Of a DNA stretch of 64,000 bases, positions 43,570 to 55,769 are shown piece by piece (positions within the stretch are counted from its first letter, which is position 1; each line of letters opens with the position of its first letter). The notes beneath the pieces are model-generated. The model was given only the letters and a program-made list of their open reading frames with translations, searched no databases and was not told where the DNA came from. The position numbers were made by a program, and so were the translations under genes. The stretch comes from Sabethes cyaneus (lineage: Eukaryota > Arthropoda > Insecta > Diptera > Culicidae): NCBI RefSeq assembly GCF_943734655.1, contig NC_071355.1, positions 98,766,949 through 98,830,948 on the forward strand. Reading direction: 5' to 3'.

Positions 43570-45960
43570 ATCGAACACTGATCATGGTAGGGTTACCCAG
43601 TATTTCATCTTTATGTGTTATTCGGCAATATCTACTAAATAAGCTTATATTAACTTTTAATTTAGACAAATGTTCATAAATTGAAAACATTTCGTTCAAA
43701 TAGTGCATATAATGTTTATAAACAGCTATCGTATGGAAAATATAATAAATAATACATCATAACTGAGACACGTGTTCATAAAAGTTAGTCAATATCATGC
43801 TTTCCAACAAAAATCAGCGCTTGATAAGCTGTTATACGACAAAAAGGTTTGTTGGGCTCGTTTTGATTTAGCAAATTTGCAATCGTTTTAGCTTCGATTG
43901 CAGCCATACTTAGTTGATGTCCTGAAAGTAAATCGTGTTGCACACGTATCGCAATGGTCCATTGCTTCTTCGAATCGACTATATTGAACTTCTATTAGAA
44001 CATTTTGAAAACTGGTACTCGAATTTCACCAAACAAAATTACCATTTAGTAACTTTAAAGTAAAGTTTTCTCTTTCGAAGAACCTTACGGACTTCTCAGG
44101 TATAACATTAACAAATAAATCGGATAGATGAACTAATTTTTATCGACCCTCAACTGGTACTCAACACGGATGCTATTTAACAGCTTTCTCAAATGTACTC
44201 TTGTATGCCAGATTAACAAACGTACAACGCAGCCACATCCGCGAAATTTTTCCTTTTCGAGGAATATGCAGAATTTACAAGCCAAATAACAATGTTTTAA
44301 AATGTTCTACCCATTAGCATACAAGATTCAACCTCAAACGCTGCTTCCACAGTAATTGTCACATTTTTTCCGGAAGTTGCAGACCATGACGTTGCAGCGA
44401 TATTGACATTAAAATATTGCTGGTCATGGTCGTTTGGGAGAAGATTTATTCAAGTTTTAATAATGGTGTCAGGAATATGAATACATATACTGTGACTGAC
44501 TGCGGCTGCATTAACCCAAATCGATCCCGTTTCTAGAGTCATCATCGACATGCGAACACCTTAGGAAACTCACAATAATGGGTACTTTAAAATTCAAGTG
44601 CACGTTTATCGTCATCGAATTATAATCATCGTCGATGTTAAAAATACGGTCATAATAATTTCACCCCAGAGTATGCTAATCTCGCGCATGCTAAACACCG
44701 GTAGAGAGAGAAAGTGAACGCCAGACGGAGGTTCATGTGCTCAGGGTAAGACCCATTACGGCTGCCAAGAATTAAGAACATCGGTTGAGCCGAACAATTG
44801 CAACAGGATTCCCATATGTTACGTCTACAAGTGGAAATGATCATATAACAGTTGGAGCGCTTGTAAGGGTAAACATTTCAGATATCAGTGGAAACATCTC
44901 GTTTTTCAACATTGTTGATGCTGTTGATGATTGCCGGCTCGGTTTTTTCTCCCTCGTTGTGTGCCATTAGCAGTCCCGTAATTCGCCATATTTTGATGGT
45001 TGTGCAGTTTGCACAGTGTGCTGCGCACGGTGGGAAAATTCATAGCTCTTTGTGATATTTAATCATTGTATTCAATATGTAAGGTTAGTTTTGTACTTAA
45101 AAGATTGCAATTGATAATTGTTTGTCTTTGTGATTTAAGTTCAATTGGTCAGGATAAACTGAATACATCAAAAAGTTGTTTTAGCTCACTGTGCAGCATA
45201 CTATTTTCAGACGCCTATAGAAAAGAGCTGACTGCTGTTGCACACATTGTGGGAAAACAACATACGTTCCAGAGAAAAGAATGCTTATGTAAACAAGTTT
45301 GCTATTTCGACTTGTCGATCCGAACACTTTGCTTTTTTGCCAGCACGCCGCCCGCCTGGTTATGTTTAATATTCGACCGTTGACGGCAGTACTTTGTAGT
45401 CTCCACTGCATACTATGTTGTCGCTTTGTAGTCCGAGCCGTTTTAGTGTATCTGATTGCAGGAAATGCGCTGTAAGCTTTCTTCAACTTGTTTACAAACT
45501 TAGGAGCGCACTGATTCTGAACCCATTGTGGGAGACGATCAATACTATGTAGATGACCGGATGAATCCAATCAAGTGAGATGATTCATCGACGCAGCATC
45601 GAGAGCGAAGATGCTTCCGATCTGCGTGAGTGGTTGAAATGAGGGCGGTTTAAGTTTATATGAATTATTATTTTCATAAAGTAGATTTAAAATAATATAA
45701 TTAATTAAAACAAATTAAAATAAAAAAATAATAAAAAATAGAAATTTACCTATTCTATAGAATATGTTTCGTATTTTTCTCTTTGAAGCAGGCGGCGACT
45801 TTGAAAATTTTGGGCGACTATTAGGAAATGACTCTCCTTCTGTATCAGGGATGAACTTGAAAATTACAATGCAGTTATTCCGAACGATTTTTTTAGTTTT
45901 TAGTATTTTTTATAAAAATGCAGCTAATATCATTTAAAATATTGCCTATCACTAGTTAAA
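43570..45960. other. Unassigned, possibly intronic
   Basis: No transposon similarity was recognised over about 2.4 kb, except that 45181-45570 (minus) is an open frame of 129 codons whose identity I could not settle. Few recognisable repeats make this, with 41-43 kb, the least transposon-filled part of the window. Confidence 0.4.
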
Positions 45961-45964
45961 ACTT

Positions 45965-46530
45965 TTTACCATCTTTTTGGTAGAGCTCGATTTTTTTGAT
46001 AAAATCTTCAATAGCGCCATATTTTGACGTTTTCATATGAACAGGAATCTGGCGGGAGGAATAGGACTTCCCTTTTCAACGTTGCAAAATAGCTTTTAAG
46101 AAGTTTAGTAACATGAGGCAGAACGTTGTCATGCTGTAGAATCACTTTTGCAGGCTTTTGCTTGTATTGTAAGCAAGTATTCGCTGACGATGGTTTCATA
46201 CAGTTTCAATAGTTCATAATAAATAACATCAATCCGACGATGTAGAAGCATAACCCTGTTTTTTCGTGTTTCTGTAATGAGTTTATAGAAATTTCATTGC
46301 CCCAGCTAGCAGTTTTGCACAGATAAAAAACGACGTTTAACGATTATTTTGTATCATTCCTAATGAATGCATTCGCTTAGAAATGCCTTGGTGGGCAATT
46401 TCTAATCCACAAATCAGCTCTTCATGCTTTTAGCACGGATTCTCATCAAGCCATGTGTGTAGCGCCTTCGATGGTTTTGGTATTTTTCTACACGGACCAC
46501 GGACGGCTGCCAACATCATAATAACCATCT
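45965..46530 (-). pseudogene. mariner DD34D-type transposase remnant
   Basis: From high to low on the minus strand: EIAHQGISKRMHSLGMI (helix-turn-helix, about 46415-46365); a degraded CAKLLAGAMKFL stretch where relatives read CE.LL.R.KRK.FL; LLT-IETV (equivalent to LLK..ETVN); then KVILQHDNVLPHVTKLLKSY (second Asp region, about 46140-46080) and SYENVKIW (C-terminal tail). The SPDLAPSDYH block with the third Asp is missing between LPPDS and SYENV. Several stops occur. It is unlike the DD37D and DD37E genes elsewhere in the window, so three transposase lineages are present. Confidence 0.72.
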
Positions 46531-46539
46531 CTAAACGTA

Positions 46540-47470
46540 AGGTTGTTGATATTCTAAAAAATATCGATATCAGTAATATCGATATTTGGACGATCCGCGA
46601 TATTGACATCGATATCTAGGCAGGATATCGATTTTATATCGATATTGCAGAAACCCCAATTTTTTTAAACTGCGTAATCGCTTGAAATAGCGTGGTTTAA
46701 CTTTCATGATCCTGATGGCGCACATTTTTGTTGTAATCCAAAGAATAAGTGTGCCAAAGGCATCAAAACCCGTTAACGAGAAATCGCACCTTTATCACAG
46801 AGAACAGATTAACAGGTTCGAAGAAAGTAATCGATTTTTTGTGTGTAAAATCTGCCGGTGGCGCCCTCTAGAAATAATTTGCCCAACGCATCAAAAAATA
46901 TGCATGTGTTTTTTCCAATATTACTTTGTGCTGGAGTTACCATAGTAGCGATGGCAGCGACAAGTTTTAGTTTGCCACTTACAGCTCGAGGGATGCTCTA
47001 TCGTACGATTACTCGTTGATTACATAAAAACTTTTTACACACTTCTCGTCAATTATCTGGTAGTCTGTTCTCTGTGCTTTTATCGCATATAACATTAAAC
47101 TCTACATGCAGCATAAGAAATAATAATATTCTAAATTTCTCACCCTTTGGAACGCGATGAATTATAACCGTCGCGGACGAAATCGTCGCGAATGCGAATT
47201 TCATTTAATTTGTCAAGTAAACCAACAGCCTATTTGCTAGCTAAACAAGATACATTCGTTTAACTCACTCACAGCCGCTAATGCCTGCGACGATTTCAAG
47301 CTGCCAAAAAATTGTGCAGCGCGTTTTGTTGCAAACGGTAAGGACAATATCAAAACATTAATAATATCGGTCAGCTGAATATCGGCTTAAAATATCGATT
47401 TTTTAAGCACGGAAAATCGATAATATCAACTATCGATATAACATTAACTACCCAAACTTTGAAGAGACGG
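46540..47470. repeat. Region bounded by ATATCGAT-rich segments
   Basis: About 46550-46655 contains six or so ATATCGAT/TATCGATA words. A comparable cluster lies at 47345-47445. The two are roughly inverted and may be the ends of one hAT-like non-autonomous element, but neither a terminal repeat nor an 8-bp duplication could be confirmed. The interior frame 46706-46945 has no recognised domain. Confidence 0.4.
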
Positions 47471-47473
47471 AAA

Positions 47474-48010
47474 CACCCAGGTAACCAACAAGAATTACCA
47501 GTGCCATTCAAATCCAAGTCGCCTCAAGTGCTACTTAAAAACGAAAAGCAAACCCTAGGTGCTACATTCCGTTATTGAAACTTGACCTTCTGTTTTTATA
47601 CGACAGACTTCGCAGCTGGTTGTTAGAGTACAGGACAATTGCGGAGCCAGTGCAACAATCCTATTGATTCCAACAGCCTCTCCCAGCCGAGATTCGAACA
47701 TACGACAACTGGCTTACTATACCAGCATCGTACCTCGAGGCCAACTGGAAGGCCGACTGAAAAAAACTTAAAAACTACTTTGGTAAAATATACGGCTCTT
47801 TTACTGCTAACCATCTTATAGTGCTGACAATGCTTATTTGCAGCTGATTACCGACAAGAAGAATTTGAATAGAATTTTGGATGCCAATTTAATGCAGTAA
47901 GGCAGTCAAAAAGCTAATAAAGAGCAACGCGCAGTATAAAATGACAGTTAAGCTAATAAGTGGATGATTTACTGCTTATGTTTATGTAATGCTTATTGGT
48001 TACCTGGGTG
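47474..48010. mobile_element. MITE with CACCCAGGTAACCAA ends, carrying a SINE
   Basis: The left end is CACCCAGGTAACCAACAAG and the right end, read inward, is CACCCAGGTAACCAATAAG (18 of 19 match). No target duplication is evident. The interior is interrupted by SINE copy B (47543-47765), leaving about 300 bases of native sequence with words such as GCTAATAAG and GCTTATT in both orientations. Confidence 0.75.
47543..47765 (-). mobile_element. tRNA-derived SINE, copy B
   Basis: Same family as 7063-7281. The plus strand shows CCTAGGTGCTACATTCCGTT at the left and AGATTCGAACATACGACAAC then CCTCGAGGCCAACTGGAAGG at the right. The ACTTAAAAAC flanks at 47533-47542 and 47766-47775 form a 10-base duplication. 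The minus-strand head carries A-box-like and B-box-like (GTTCGAATCTCGG) sequence. It is inserted in the CACCCAGG MITE. Confidence 0.85.
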
Positions 48011-50202
48011 GTCATGGCATATTGTTCCATTTAGAGCAGCATTTCCGTAAACTTTTTGGAGTTCTAAATGCGCTTTAACTGCTGTTTTCTTCAAATGAAA
48101 AAATAAAAAAAAACAGTTAACACTTCCTGCAAATGAAAACAGACATTTTCGCACAACTAAAAGTTTATAGCCCCAGAACAAATTCACTAATGTGTCACAG
48201 CGGGTTTGTTTATCATATGTCTTAGCTTGATTTACGATGTTTTGGATATGTCGAGCTATCAATTGACAAACAGTGGGAACATAGTCGCGCTGCTAAGTTG
48301 ATAGTTATTTACAGTAAACTTGTTTGTTGAAATCAATGCGTCGTTAATGTAATTTAAAATGTCATAATGCAAGGGTTTAACTACTTGATTTGTGCTCCAC
48401 CTTCAAGGCCGATCAATTGAACTATTAAAAATTCCGTTTGAATGCGTAATTGGTCGAGGTTCCGCAAAGTTTTAATGGATAAACACATCGACGTAAAGAC
48501 GTTTGTTCGCTTTGTAAAAATATCGACTGTGATTAATTAGATATTCCAACATTTTCTCTACGAGGCTACCTGACAGGATCTGTTCGAATCGGTTTTAATT
48601 ATAAATTTGTCATCTCCCAAACAAAAGTCATAAACTCATTTCATGCGTCTGCTCGGGGCAAGTTGAACAGGAAATACAGAAACGAATTAATAACATATGA
48701 AATGTCATTGACAGAGAATCGCTGTAGGCAGGTGTAGTTCTACACCTCACTAGAGCCAGAGAACTCACCAGAGCAATACAAGGTGCAATCGATACAGAAC
48801 ACGTTTGGGGAGGGGACTTTCTATGTAGAATCCAATAGCATGAATTCAGGTCAGATAAACTAAATTATATTCCCCGAAATTCCGGCATCCAGCCCACTAG
48901 CTTAATGGCGGTGTACTCTGATGAATACAAGTCAATGTAATGAATTTTAAATTGTACGATCCGCATAAATTATTTGGCGGTTGAATATGCGAATGCTTAT
49001 TCATGTGTGCCGCACTTGTGCACCGTGCACCGTAGAACCATCGTTTCTGTGTGATTAGTAAAACTGTATATATGACGCATGAACGCAACTTCATTCTGTT
49101 TTGCACACTATTTTGCCGGTAAAAGCCTGATTGCACAGGGCATTCGATTCGTTGTTCATCCAGAAGAAGGAGAAGAAAATGCTGCAAGTACATAAATATA
49201 GCCTTTTTTGTTTAATTGGTAACCATAAAAAACTAACTGGTTACATTTAACAGCCACAAATAGAAAACCTACTGAACGTTGTGTCATTAATATGAATAGA
49301 AAATTTTGTGCATTTTTTTCTCATTTGAACTACATGCAGTTTTTTGTTAGATATACATATTATATTCGTGTCATTAAAACATTATCTTTTCTAATCTTAT
49401 CTTCATTAGTATGTAAATGGAGATTTTCGACAAGCATCGAGATTTTCAGCATAAATTTGAGAGTGCTTTTCCTATAATAAGAGATGCTATAAGTTAAAAT
49501 TATGTTACTGTGAAACTACCATTTATCATCTATTTTCCTAAAATGCAGTTAAGCATAAGCATTGTAGATTTCGAAACCTAATATTTTTGTGAAATCTCGT
49601 CCATTCACTTTCGAACTCGCTGCAGAAATCTCCCACGCTACTAAACATAACATATTTTCACTTGCTCGAGGTTTCGCTTGGTTGCTGCTGTTGCTTCGGT
49701 ATGCTGCAGCTGGACTGTCTTCTGTGTCGTGAAAACATTTCCGGACCAGCTTCGATTTGTATGCTTAGTCATGCGTCTCTTGTTCGTCACGATTGTAGCT
49801 ATATTTTTTGTGTCAGTGAAATTTTCCCAGTCAGATTTTCCTCTCAAACGATCGGACTGCTTTGCTAGGTCAAGTGTTAACATTGCTGCCCCAAGTTGTA
49901 ACTACTCCAGCTGACGCTGCACTTCGCTAGCATGGCCGTTTACAGTGGCGACAACAGTGAAAGGCCTTGAATTTTTTTTGCAATGTTACTGCTTGTAGTA
50001 ACCGTGCCTTAGTTATTAACTATGCAGTTTCGATCTGCGGCATAATTTTCTTTCACGGTGATGCATAATCAGTCGAGTAAGTAAAATAGAAGCAAACGGT
50101 TCTAAAGTAGAATAATGAGTTTTGGCTTGGCTTTCGTTTTGCACAGCACATTTTGTTGAATACAATGTGTCCAAACCGACTATAAACGGCATTTAGCAAT
50201 TA
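48011..50202. other. Unassigned 2.2 kb
   Basis: No coding similarity, RNA gene or terminal-repeat pair was recognised. Two overlapping plus-strand frames at 49662-49914 and the minus-strand frame at 49641-49883 shadow each other. Confidence 0.4.
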
Positions 50203-50204
50203 TA

Positions 50205-51152
50205 GGGGAACTGGGGGGAAAATGAACACCTTAAGCAATTTCGCCATTTGCTTCTCCAGGAACCAACCAAATGCTGAACGCACTACATGAATTGAAAGCT
50301 GGATTCATATTCCATGTAGCAAAATATAAAGATGTTTAAAAAAGGATGATTTGTCATGAAAAATTCCTTATTTTCGAAAGCGTCACATTCGAGCGTGATT
50401 TTTTTCGTGTGGGTAAAATGAACATGCAGTGAGGGCAAAATGAACATGTCATAAAAAACTAAAGTTAACATGCAGTTTGGATAAATTAAACATTATTTTA
50501 CCTTATCATTGTTCTACACAAGCTGTAGATATTCAACAAGGCTGATAAATTAAAACACGACTCCACAAAGTTAACATAATGTATCTTCGCCACGTTCATA
50601 CAATGCTTGACTTTCAACTCGCTTCATCGGTCATTTTTCGTCATTTTTCGAGAGACTCGAACATTTTTATTGATTGAATTGTAATTAGGTCCTGGCTCCT
50701 GATAAATGTAAAATAAAACACCATTATACACATTGTTCATTTTGCCCCCATAGTGAAGTGTTCATTTTGCCCCCAAAACACGAATTGTTTTCTAGTGTTT
50801 ATTATAAACAAACAGTTGATAAAAATATTTGGAATTTTCGACAGATCTGCAGGACAGGGATAAGCAAACAACACTAAATGATACCAATAGTCGAAATTTA
50901 ATTTGTTTCGCCAAAAAAGCTTATATACTATTAGTGGAAATTACCATCGGCGTCAGATTCCAACAAATATTTTTTACTTAGCTTATGATACTAAGCTTAC
51001 TAAGCTTATGATCACCACATATTATCTCAAACAGCTTGAAATACTTCTAGGAGAAGATACCTATTGATCTGGAACAGATTTTAATCGGTTTACTGGGAAT
51101 TTGGCTACCTGTTCATTTTACCCTCCCCTGTTAATTTTACCCACAGTTCCCC
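50205..51152. mobile_element. TA-flanked 948-bp element with GGGGAACTG ends
   Basis: The left end is GGGGAACTGGGGGGAAAATG and the right end, read inward, is GGGGAACTGTGGGTAAAATT. TA flanks both sides (50203-50204, 51153-51154). The phrase AAAATGAACA or its inverse TTCATTTTGCCCCC recurs several times internally. There is no coding. It is a non-autonomous DNA transposon of the Tc1/mariner-like class by its TA flanks. Confidence 0.75.
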
Positions 51153-51639
51153 TACTACTTTTCGTTGACGTTGACTGCACAGGCGCAAATCGTCAGAAAA
51201 ATATGTACAAGCCGCGTCTTTCGTTAAATTATCCCTTATTTTTGCGATAACTTTCTTGAAATCATTTAGCTTCGATTGCATTTACTGTATACAAAGGAGT
51301 ACTATCTTGTTGGAAACAATAAAATTCATTCCCTCATAACTACTTTGTGTGAGGAAATGTGTTTTATTTTCAAACTATGAAATCTGTGTCAAAGTAATAA
51401 GCTGTTTTATTTTAATTTCGTAACACGTTTTGCTGATTGGCAGATCATTTCTTGCACTTCATACACAATATTTCCAACGATGCAAAGAGTGCTTCAAAGT
51501 AAATAAATTTTCGCCAGAAAAAAACATATAATACCACCAGCGTGGAGCAACACCTCGTGATCTTTGATATATTCAAACGGTTCATACAGTTGCGTACTTT
51601 CCATTCTAAGAAATAGCCTGATGAACAAAATTCCTCCAA

Positions 51640-52130
51640 TTAACTCGGTTGTAGGTTGTCGCTCTCCAATTCCTTGGAAACCGTGTACTCGCCGCCGAAT
51701 CTCCCTCCAACTGGTCTAACCGTCTTGCTCACTGCTTCCTAACACTCTGTAGCGCTATGTTGAACAGCCGGCATGGAAACTTTAATCAGTCTGATCAGCT
51801 TTCTAGTCCATAATTTTACATAGCTCTTTGTGGTCGATGGTATGATATGTAACTTTGAAGTCAATGAACAAATGATCTGTGTATTCACGGCTTTTTTGAA
51901 GAACCTGTCTCAGTGAATATATTTGATCCGTCGCCGAACGTCTTTCATGCTCGACAACTTTCCACAAACCTGTTCGTAATTGATGAGAGTTGGCGGAAAA
52001 TTATTTGGTAGAGCACTTTGCAGTCGGAGAACACTGATCGGACGATAGTTCTCACAGTTCAGCTTGTCGCATTTTTTGTAGATCGGACTGATAACCCCAT
52101 TGTTCCACTTCTCTAGTAGTTAACCTGTTT
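51640..52130 (-). pseudogene. RTE/CFDP2-like LINE fragment
   Basis: The minus strand reads KWNNGVISPIYKKCDKLNCENYRPISVLRL (about 52115-52025), then degraded FFKKAV and TSKLHIIPST text corresponding to the fingers-to-palm region. It is the same family as 33.1-35.2 kb, heavily decayed, with no catalytic box. Confidence 0.65.
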
Positions 52131-52374
52131 CACATAGTCCTATAGTAACAATCAGCTAGAAATAGTTTCCCGTTTGAATCAAACACAGGGTTGAAGACAA
52201 GTTTATTTATCCAAATCCTGCAGTAGCTCTTGCATTATCTTGGCTGTAACTTTTTCGGAAGTTTTCTTCTTACTCCATATCAAATACGGAGCCTAAATTC
52301 TTGCGTCGCTGAATATTTGAATATCGTAAACATCACAAACTTACGAAATTTTTTGCTGTTTCAAAAATAACTAA

Positions 52375-52382
52375 CACTACAC
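52375..52382. repeat. 8-bp target-site duplication (CACTACAC), left
   Basis: CACTACAC here and at 56396-56403 directly flank the 14-base terminal repeats of the 4-kb composite. The right flank runs on as a CACTA-type simple repeat, so slight caution applies. Confidence 0.75.
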
Positions 52383-52599
52383 CAGGGGCGGACTGGGAGC
52401 CAAAGGGCCCACCGGGCCTTTGAGATTAGGGGCCCCGTGCAACTTGACTCGACTCAGTCACTGTCGAGTGTCGAGTATCGAGAGAACGGGCAGCATAGCG
52501 GCTCGATGCTCGAAACAAAACAAACTCAGTCGTTATTAGGACCGAGTTACCAACTTTTAGCGTGTGCGGCATATTAGCGGTTCACGGTACTTTAGTTTG

Positions 52600-53010
52600 G
52601 ACGCATTTTTCTTCAACCCAATCTTCGCTACTTTGAGTTTTAGTTTTTTCAGCCACCCCCACAGATGTTGTTCTATCGACAATATTCATTTCATTGGCAA
52701 AGCAGACGAACTAACTAGATTTGCTGAAGATTGTGCCTGTGTGTGCTCCTTTAATAACATCCTGTAACGGCATGTTGAACAGCCCACATGAGGGACCATC
52801 ACATTGATAAAGTCCACTGCGAGGTTAGAATGGCCATGATTTTACGGTCGATGGAATCATGCGCAACTTTGAAATCAATGAAATAATTGTGCGTAGAATT
52901 CTGTATTCATGGACTTTTTGGAGGATCTGCCGCAGCGTGAATATTTGATTCTTTATTGACCGTGCTTCAGCGAACCCGGAAGAGAACTTTTCACATTCTG
53001 ATAAGTGCCA
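52600..53010 (-). pseudogene. RTE/CFDP2-like LINE fragment inside the hAT composite
   Basis: The plus-strand text GAGGATCTGCCGCAGCG, then ATATTTGATTC and TTCAGCGAACCC, is the inverse of LRQIL, DQIF and GF.EAR of the LINE RT. TTTGAAATCAATGAA is the inverse of the FIDFK motif. Palm text is recognisable, but no frame stays open. Confidence 0.62.
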
Positions 53011-53449
53011 CTGTGCATCTTTACCAGCAATGCAACGTTTTCCTCATCTATCACCCATTTATATTTCTGCAGATTTTATGTTATAGGGTTAATGACATGC
53101 AAAATTGCAAGTATCAAATAAGCTGATTTTATAAATGATGGGATGTAAACAGTTCAATATATATATGAGTAGCTTACTGCGTCTTCAAATCAGAACAAAA
53201 CAGTCCATAGTGCAGGCGATTCCCGTGCCGAGTTGTAGCTATCCCTGGGATTAAACTCTTGGATTTTCCTATAAGAATTCTGCTTCTATAAGCAAGGTAT
53301 TCTGTGCGAATCCTCTGCAGAATTTCTTCACACGATTCCGATGTGAGGAAGGCCCGAAACTCTGCGCGAATCTTTTTGGTTCGTCCTGGTAGAGCTGCGG
53401 AAGAAAGAACCCACCGTCTAAAAATGTCAGTACGAAGAGCACGTGCTCG

Positions 53450-54720
53450 CCAGTCCAGAGGAGAGGTTCGCCAGCAACGACACACGGAGTTTCTACAAAA
53501 CGGTCAGGTGCAAGAATTTTGCCATGCCTGTGATGTGCAATGATAGTGCTGGCAACCTGCTTACTGACAAAACGACGGTAGCAGCCAGGTGGAAGAGTAT
53601 TTCCAGACGCTGTTGAATAGAGAAGTAAACACGAAGATCAGCAGGTACAGGATAAAAATTTTGAGCGACGGCAAAACTGTGGAGCCATCAACACAGGAGG
53701 AGGTCAAAAGAGCAATCAGTGAGCTGAAAAACGGTAAAGTTGCTGTAAAGGATGCTATCCTGACTGAACTTCTAAAAGCGAGGAGCGAGCAGCTGTACGA
53801 AACAATTCGCCACCCCATTGTCACGAACAGAATAAGGGAGGAAAACAAATCTCGGAGGAGTAGTTGATTGGCCTCATTCCCCATAATTTAAAAAACGGAC
53901 ATCGACTTTACATCGACATCGACATCGGACATCGAAACATTACGTTGCTCAATTTTGCCTATAAGGTGGTCTCCCTATCGTGTGTGGCTGAGTCCGTTAG
54001 CTGAGTTCTTCGTCGGCGAGTATCAAGCTGGTTTTCATGAGGGTCGCTTCAGGATGGATCAGATATTTGCCCTGCGATACCATTAACACCGCCAAAACGA
54101 AGTACATGGCGCGGAAATCCAAATGGTGCTGGTGTCGAAGAGGAATTGAATATATTTTGGTATGCTCGTGATATGTGACAACGATGTAAGTCGCAAAATA
54201 AAACGACTAATTGCAGCTGCGAATTGGCCTTTACGCAGGCATTACATTTTGTAGCTGAAGTCCCGTAGCTTGCAAATTCGCATAAACTGACGCTCTAGAG
54301 AACACTAATCCTTTCGGTGGCCCTTTACGGACATGAATCATGGACGCTAAAAGAAGCTGATCGTAATATTGCAATAGCGTAATATTGCAAAATCCAAAAT
54401 GGCGTGTAGCGCAGACGCATGAACCACGAGCTGTATTAAGAATGTAAATATGCTGTTATAATGAAGATAGTACAGTATGACAGTCTGCGCTGGGCTGGTC
54501 ACGTGTCTAGAATGCCCGACGAAAGAGTAACCAAAATTATTTTAAGCATAGAATCAAGAAGAGGCCGTAGACTTCGGAGTAGACATCGCACTGATAGATG
54601 TGCGCTATCGAGGATGATGCACGTTCAGCTGGTGTTCGAGGGGTTTGAAGAAAGGTAGCCCAGGATTGAGTACTGAAGGACCATAATTCATTCGGCGCAG
54701 GATCGATAACGGACCGTCGC
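53450..54720 (+). pseudogene. RTE/CFDP2-like LINE fragment, plus strand, inside the hAT composite
   Basis: From left to right: RCKNFAMPVMCNDSAGNLLT across frames; WKSISRR/EEYFQTLLNREVN (53589 on); QEEVKRAISELKNGKVAVKDAILTELLKARSEQLYETI (RT fingers, 53690-53805); EYQAGFHEGRFRMDQIFALRY (54020-54085); LYGHESWTLKEADRN (54325-54370); then DSLRWAGHVSRMPDERVTKI (54480-54540), the conserved C-terminal RLRWAGHVARM motif. The central catalytic palm is deleted. It lies head-on to the minus-strand fragment at 52600-53010. Confidence 0.78.
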
Positions 54721-54850
54721 CACTGAAGTAAACTAAGTATGGAGCTTAAGCCGACAGTTCGATATTTATAAGTAGTCAAATAACTGCGGATGAAATACTA
54801 ATTCTACTTTTAATTACTCAGAATTGAAGCTGGTAATATTTTCTGAGCTT

Positions 54851-55650
54851 GGACCCCAACAGCTCAACTTAAATGGTTTCATGAATCATGGGGCCCCAGC
54901 AATTGAACATTCGTGAGTCGTAGAAAAAGTTCAATTGAAAGAAAAATTTTGGTTTAAAGTTCGGGGCCCCAATAGTCCCATTTAAAGCTGAATTTTCAAT
55001 CTTCAAATCGATTGATTTCATGAATCATGGGGCCCCAGCAATCGAACATTCGTGAGTCATAGAAAAATTTTAATTGAAAGAGAAATTTTGGTTTAAAGCT
55101 CGGGGCCCCAATAGTCCCATTTGAAGCTGAATTTTCAATCTTCAAATCGGTTGATTTCATGAATCATGGGGCCCCAGCAATCGAACCTTCGTGAGTAATA
55201 GAAAAAGTTTAATTGAAAGAGAAATTTTGGTTTAAAGTTCGGGGCCCCAATAGTCCCATTTGAAGCTGAATTTTAAATCATCAAATCGGTTGATTTCATA
55301 AATCATGGGGTCTCAGCAATCGAACATTCGTTAGTCATAGAAAAAGTTTAATTGAAAGAGAAATTTTGGTTTAAAGCTCGGGGCCCCAATAGTCCCATTT
55401 GAAGCTGAATTTTCAATCTTCAAATCGGTTGATTTCATGAATCATGGGGCCCCAGCAATCGAGCATTCGTGAGTCATAGAAAAAGTTTAATTGAAAGAAA
55501 AAATTTGGTTTAAAGTTCGGGGCCCCAATAGTCCCATTTAAAGCTGAATTTTCAATCATCAAATCGGTTGATTTCATAAATCATGGGGCCCCAGCGATCG
55601 AACATTCGTGAGTCATAGAAAAAGTTTAACTGAAATAAAAATTTTGGAAA
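54851..55650. repeat. Six-copy 139-bp tandem repeat
   Basis: The phrase TGAATCATGG (or TAAATCATGG) begins at 54882, 55021, 55160, 55299, 55438 and 55577, a strict 139-base period. Each unit contains GGGGCCCCAGCAATCGAACA, TTTAATTGAAAG, GGGGCCCCAATAGTCCCATT and GAAGCTGAATTTTCAAT. Units differ by a few percent. GGGGCCCC is a self-palindrome present twice per unit. The first unit is partly decayed. The array lies beside the internal hAT end at 55719-55732 and shares its GGGGCCC text. Confidence 0.92.
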
Positions 55651-55769
55651 ATCTCATTTTGTGTAACGACGAAATTTTTACTGGGGCCCACCGGGCATTT
55701 GCCCGGTTGCCCGGTGGGCCAGTCCGCCCCTGTGCTGTGCTGAATGAAGAGCAACTTCTGCTAAGCTCG

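Noticed and set aside
46550..47461. Possible complete hAT element bounded by ATATCGAT clusters
   Set aside because: Neither a matching terminal repeat nor an 8-bp duplication could be shown, so it is listed only as a repeat region.
49641..49914. Overlapping frames on both strands near 49.7 kb
   Set aside because: Mutual shadows with no domain or gene signals.
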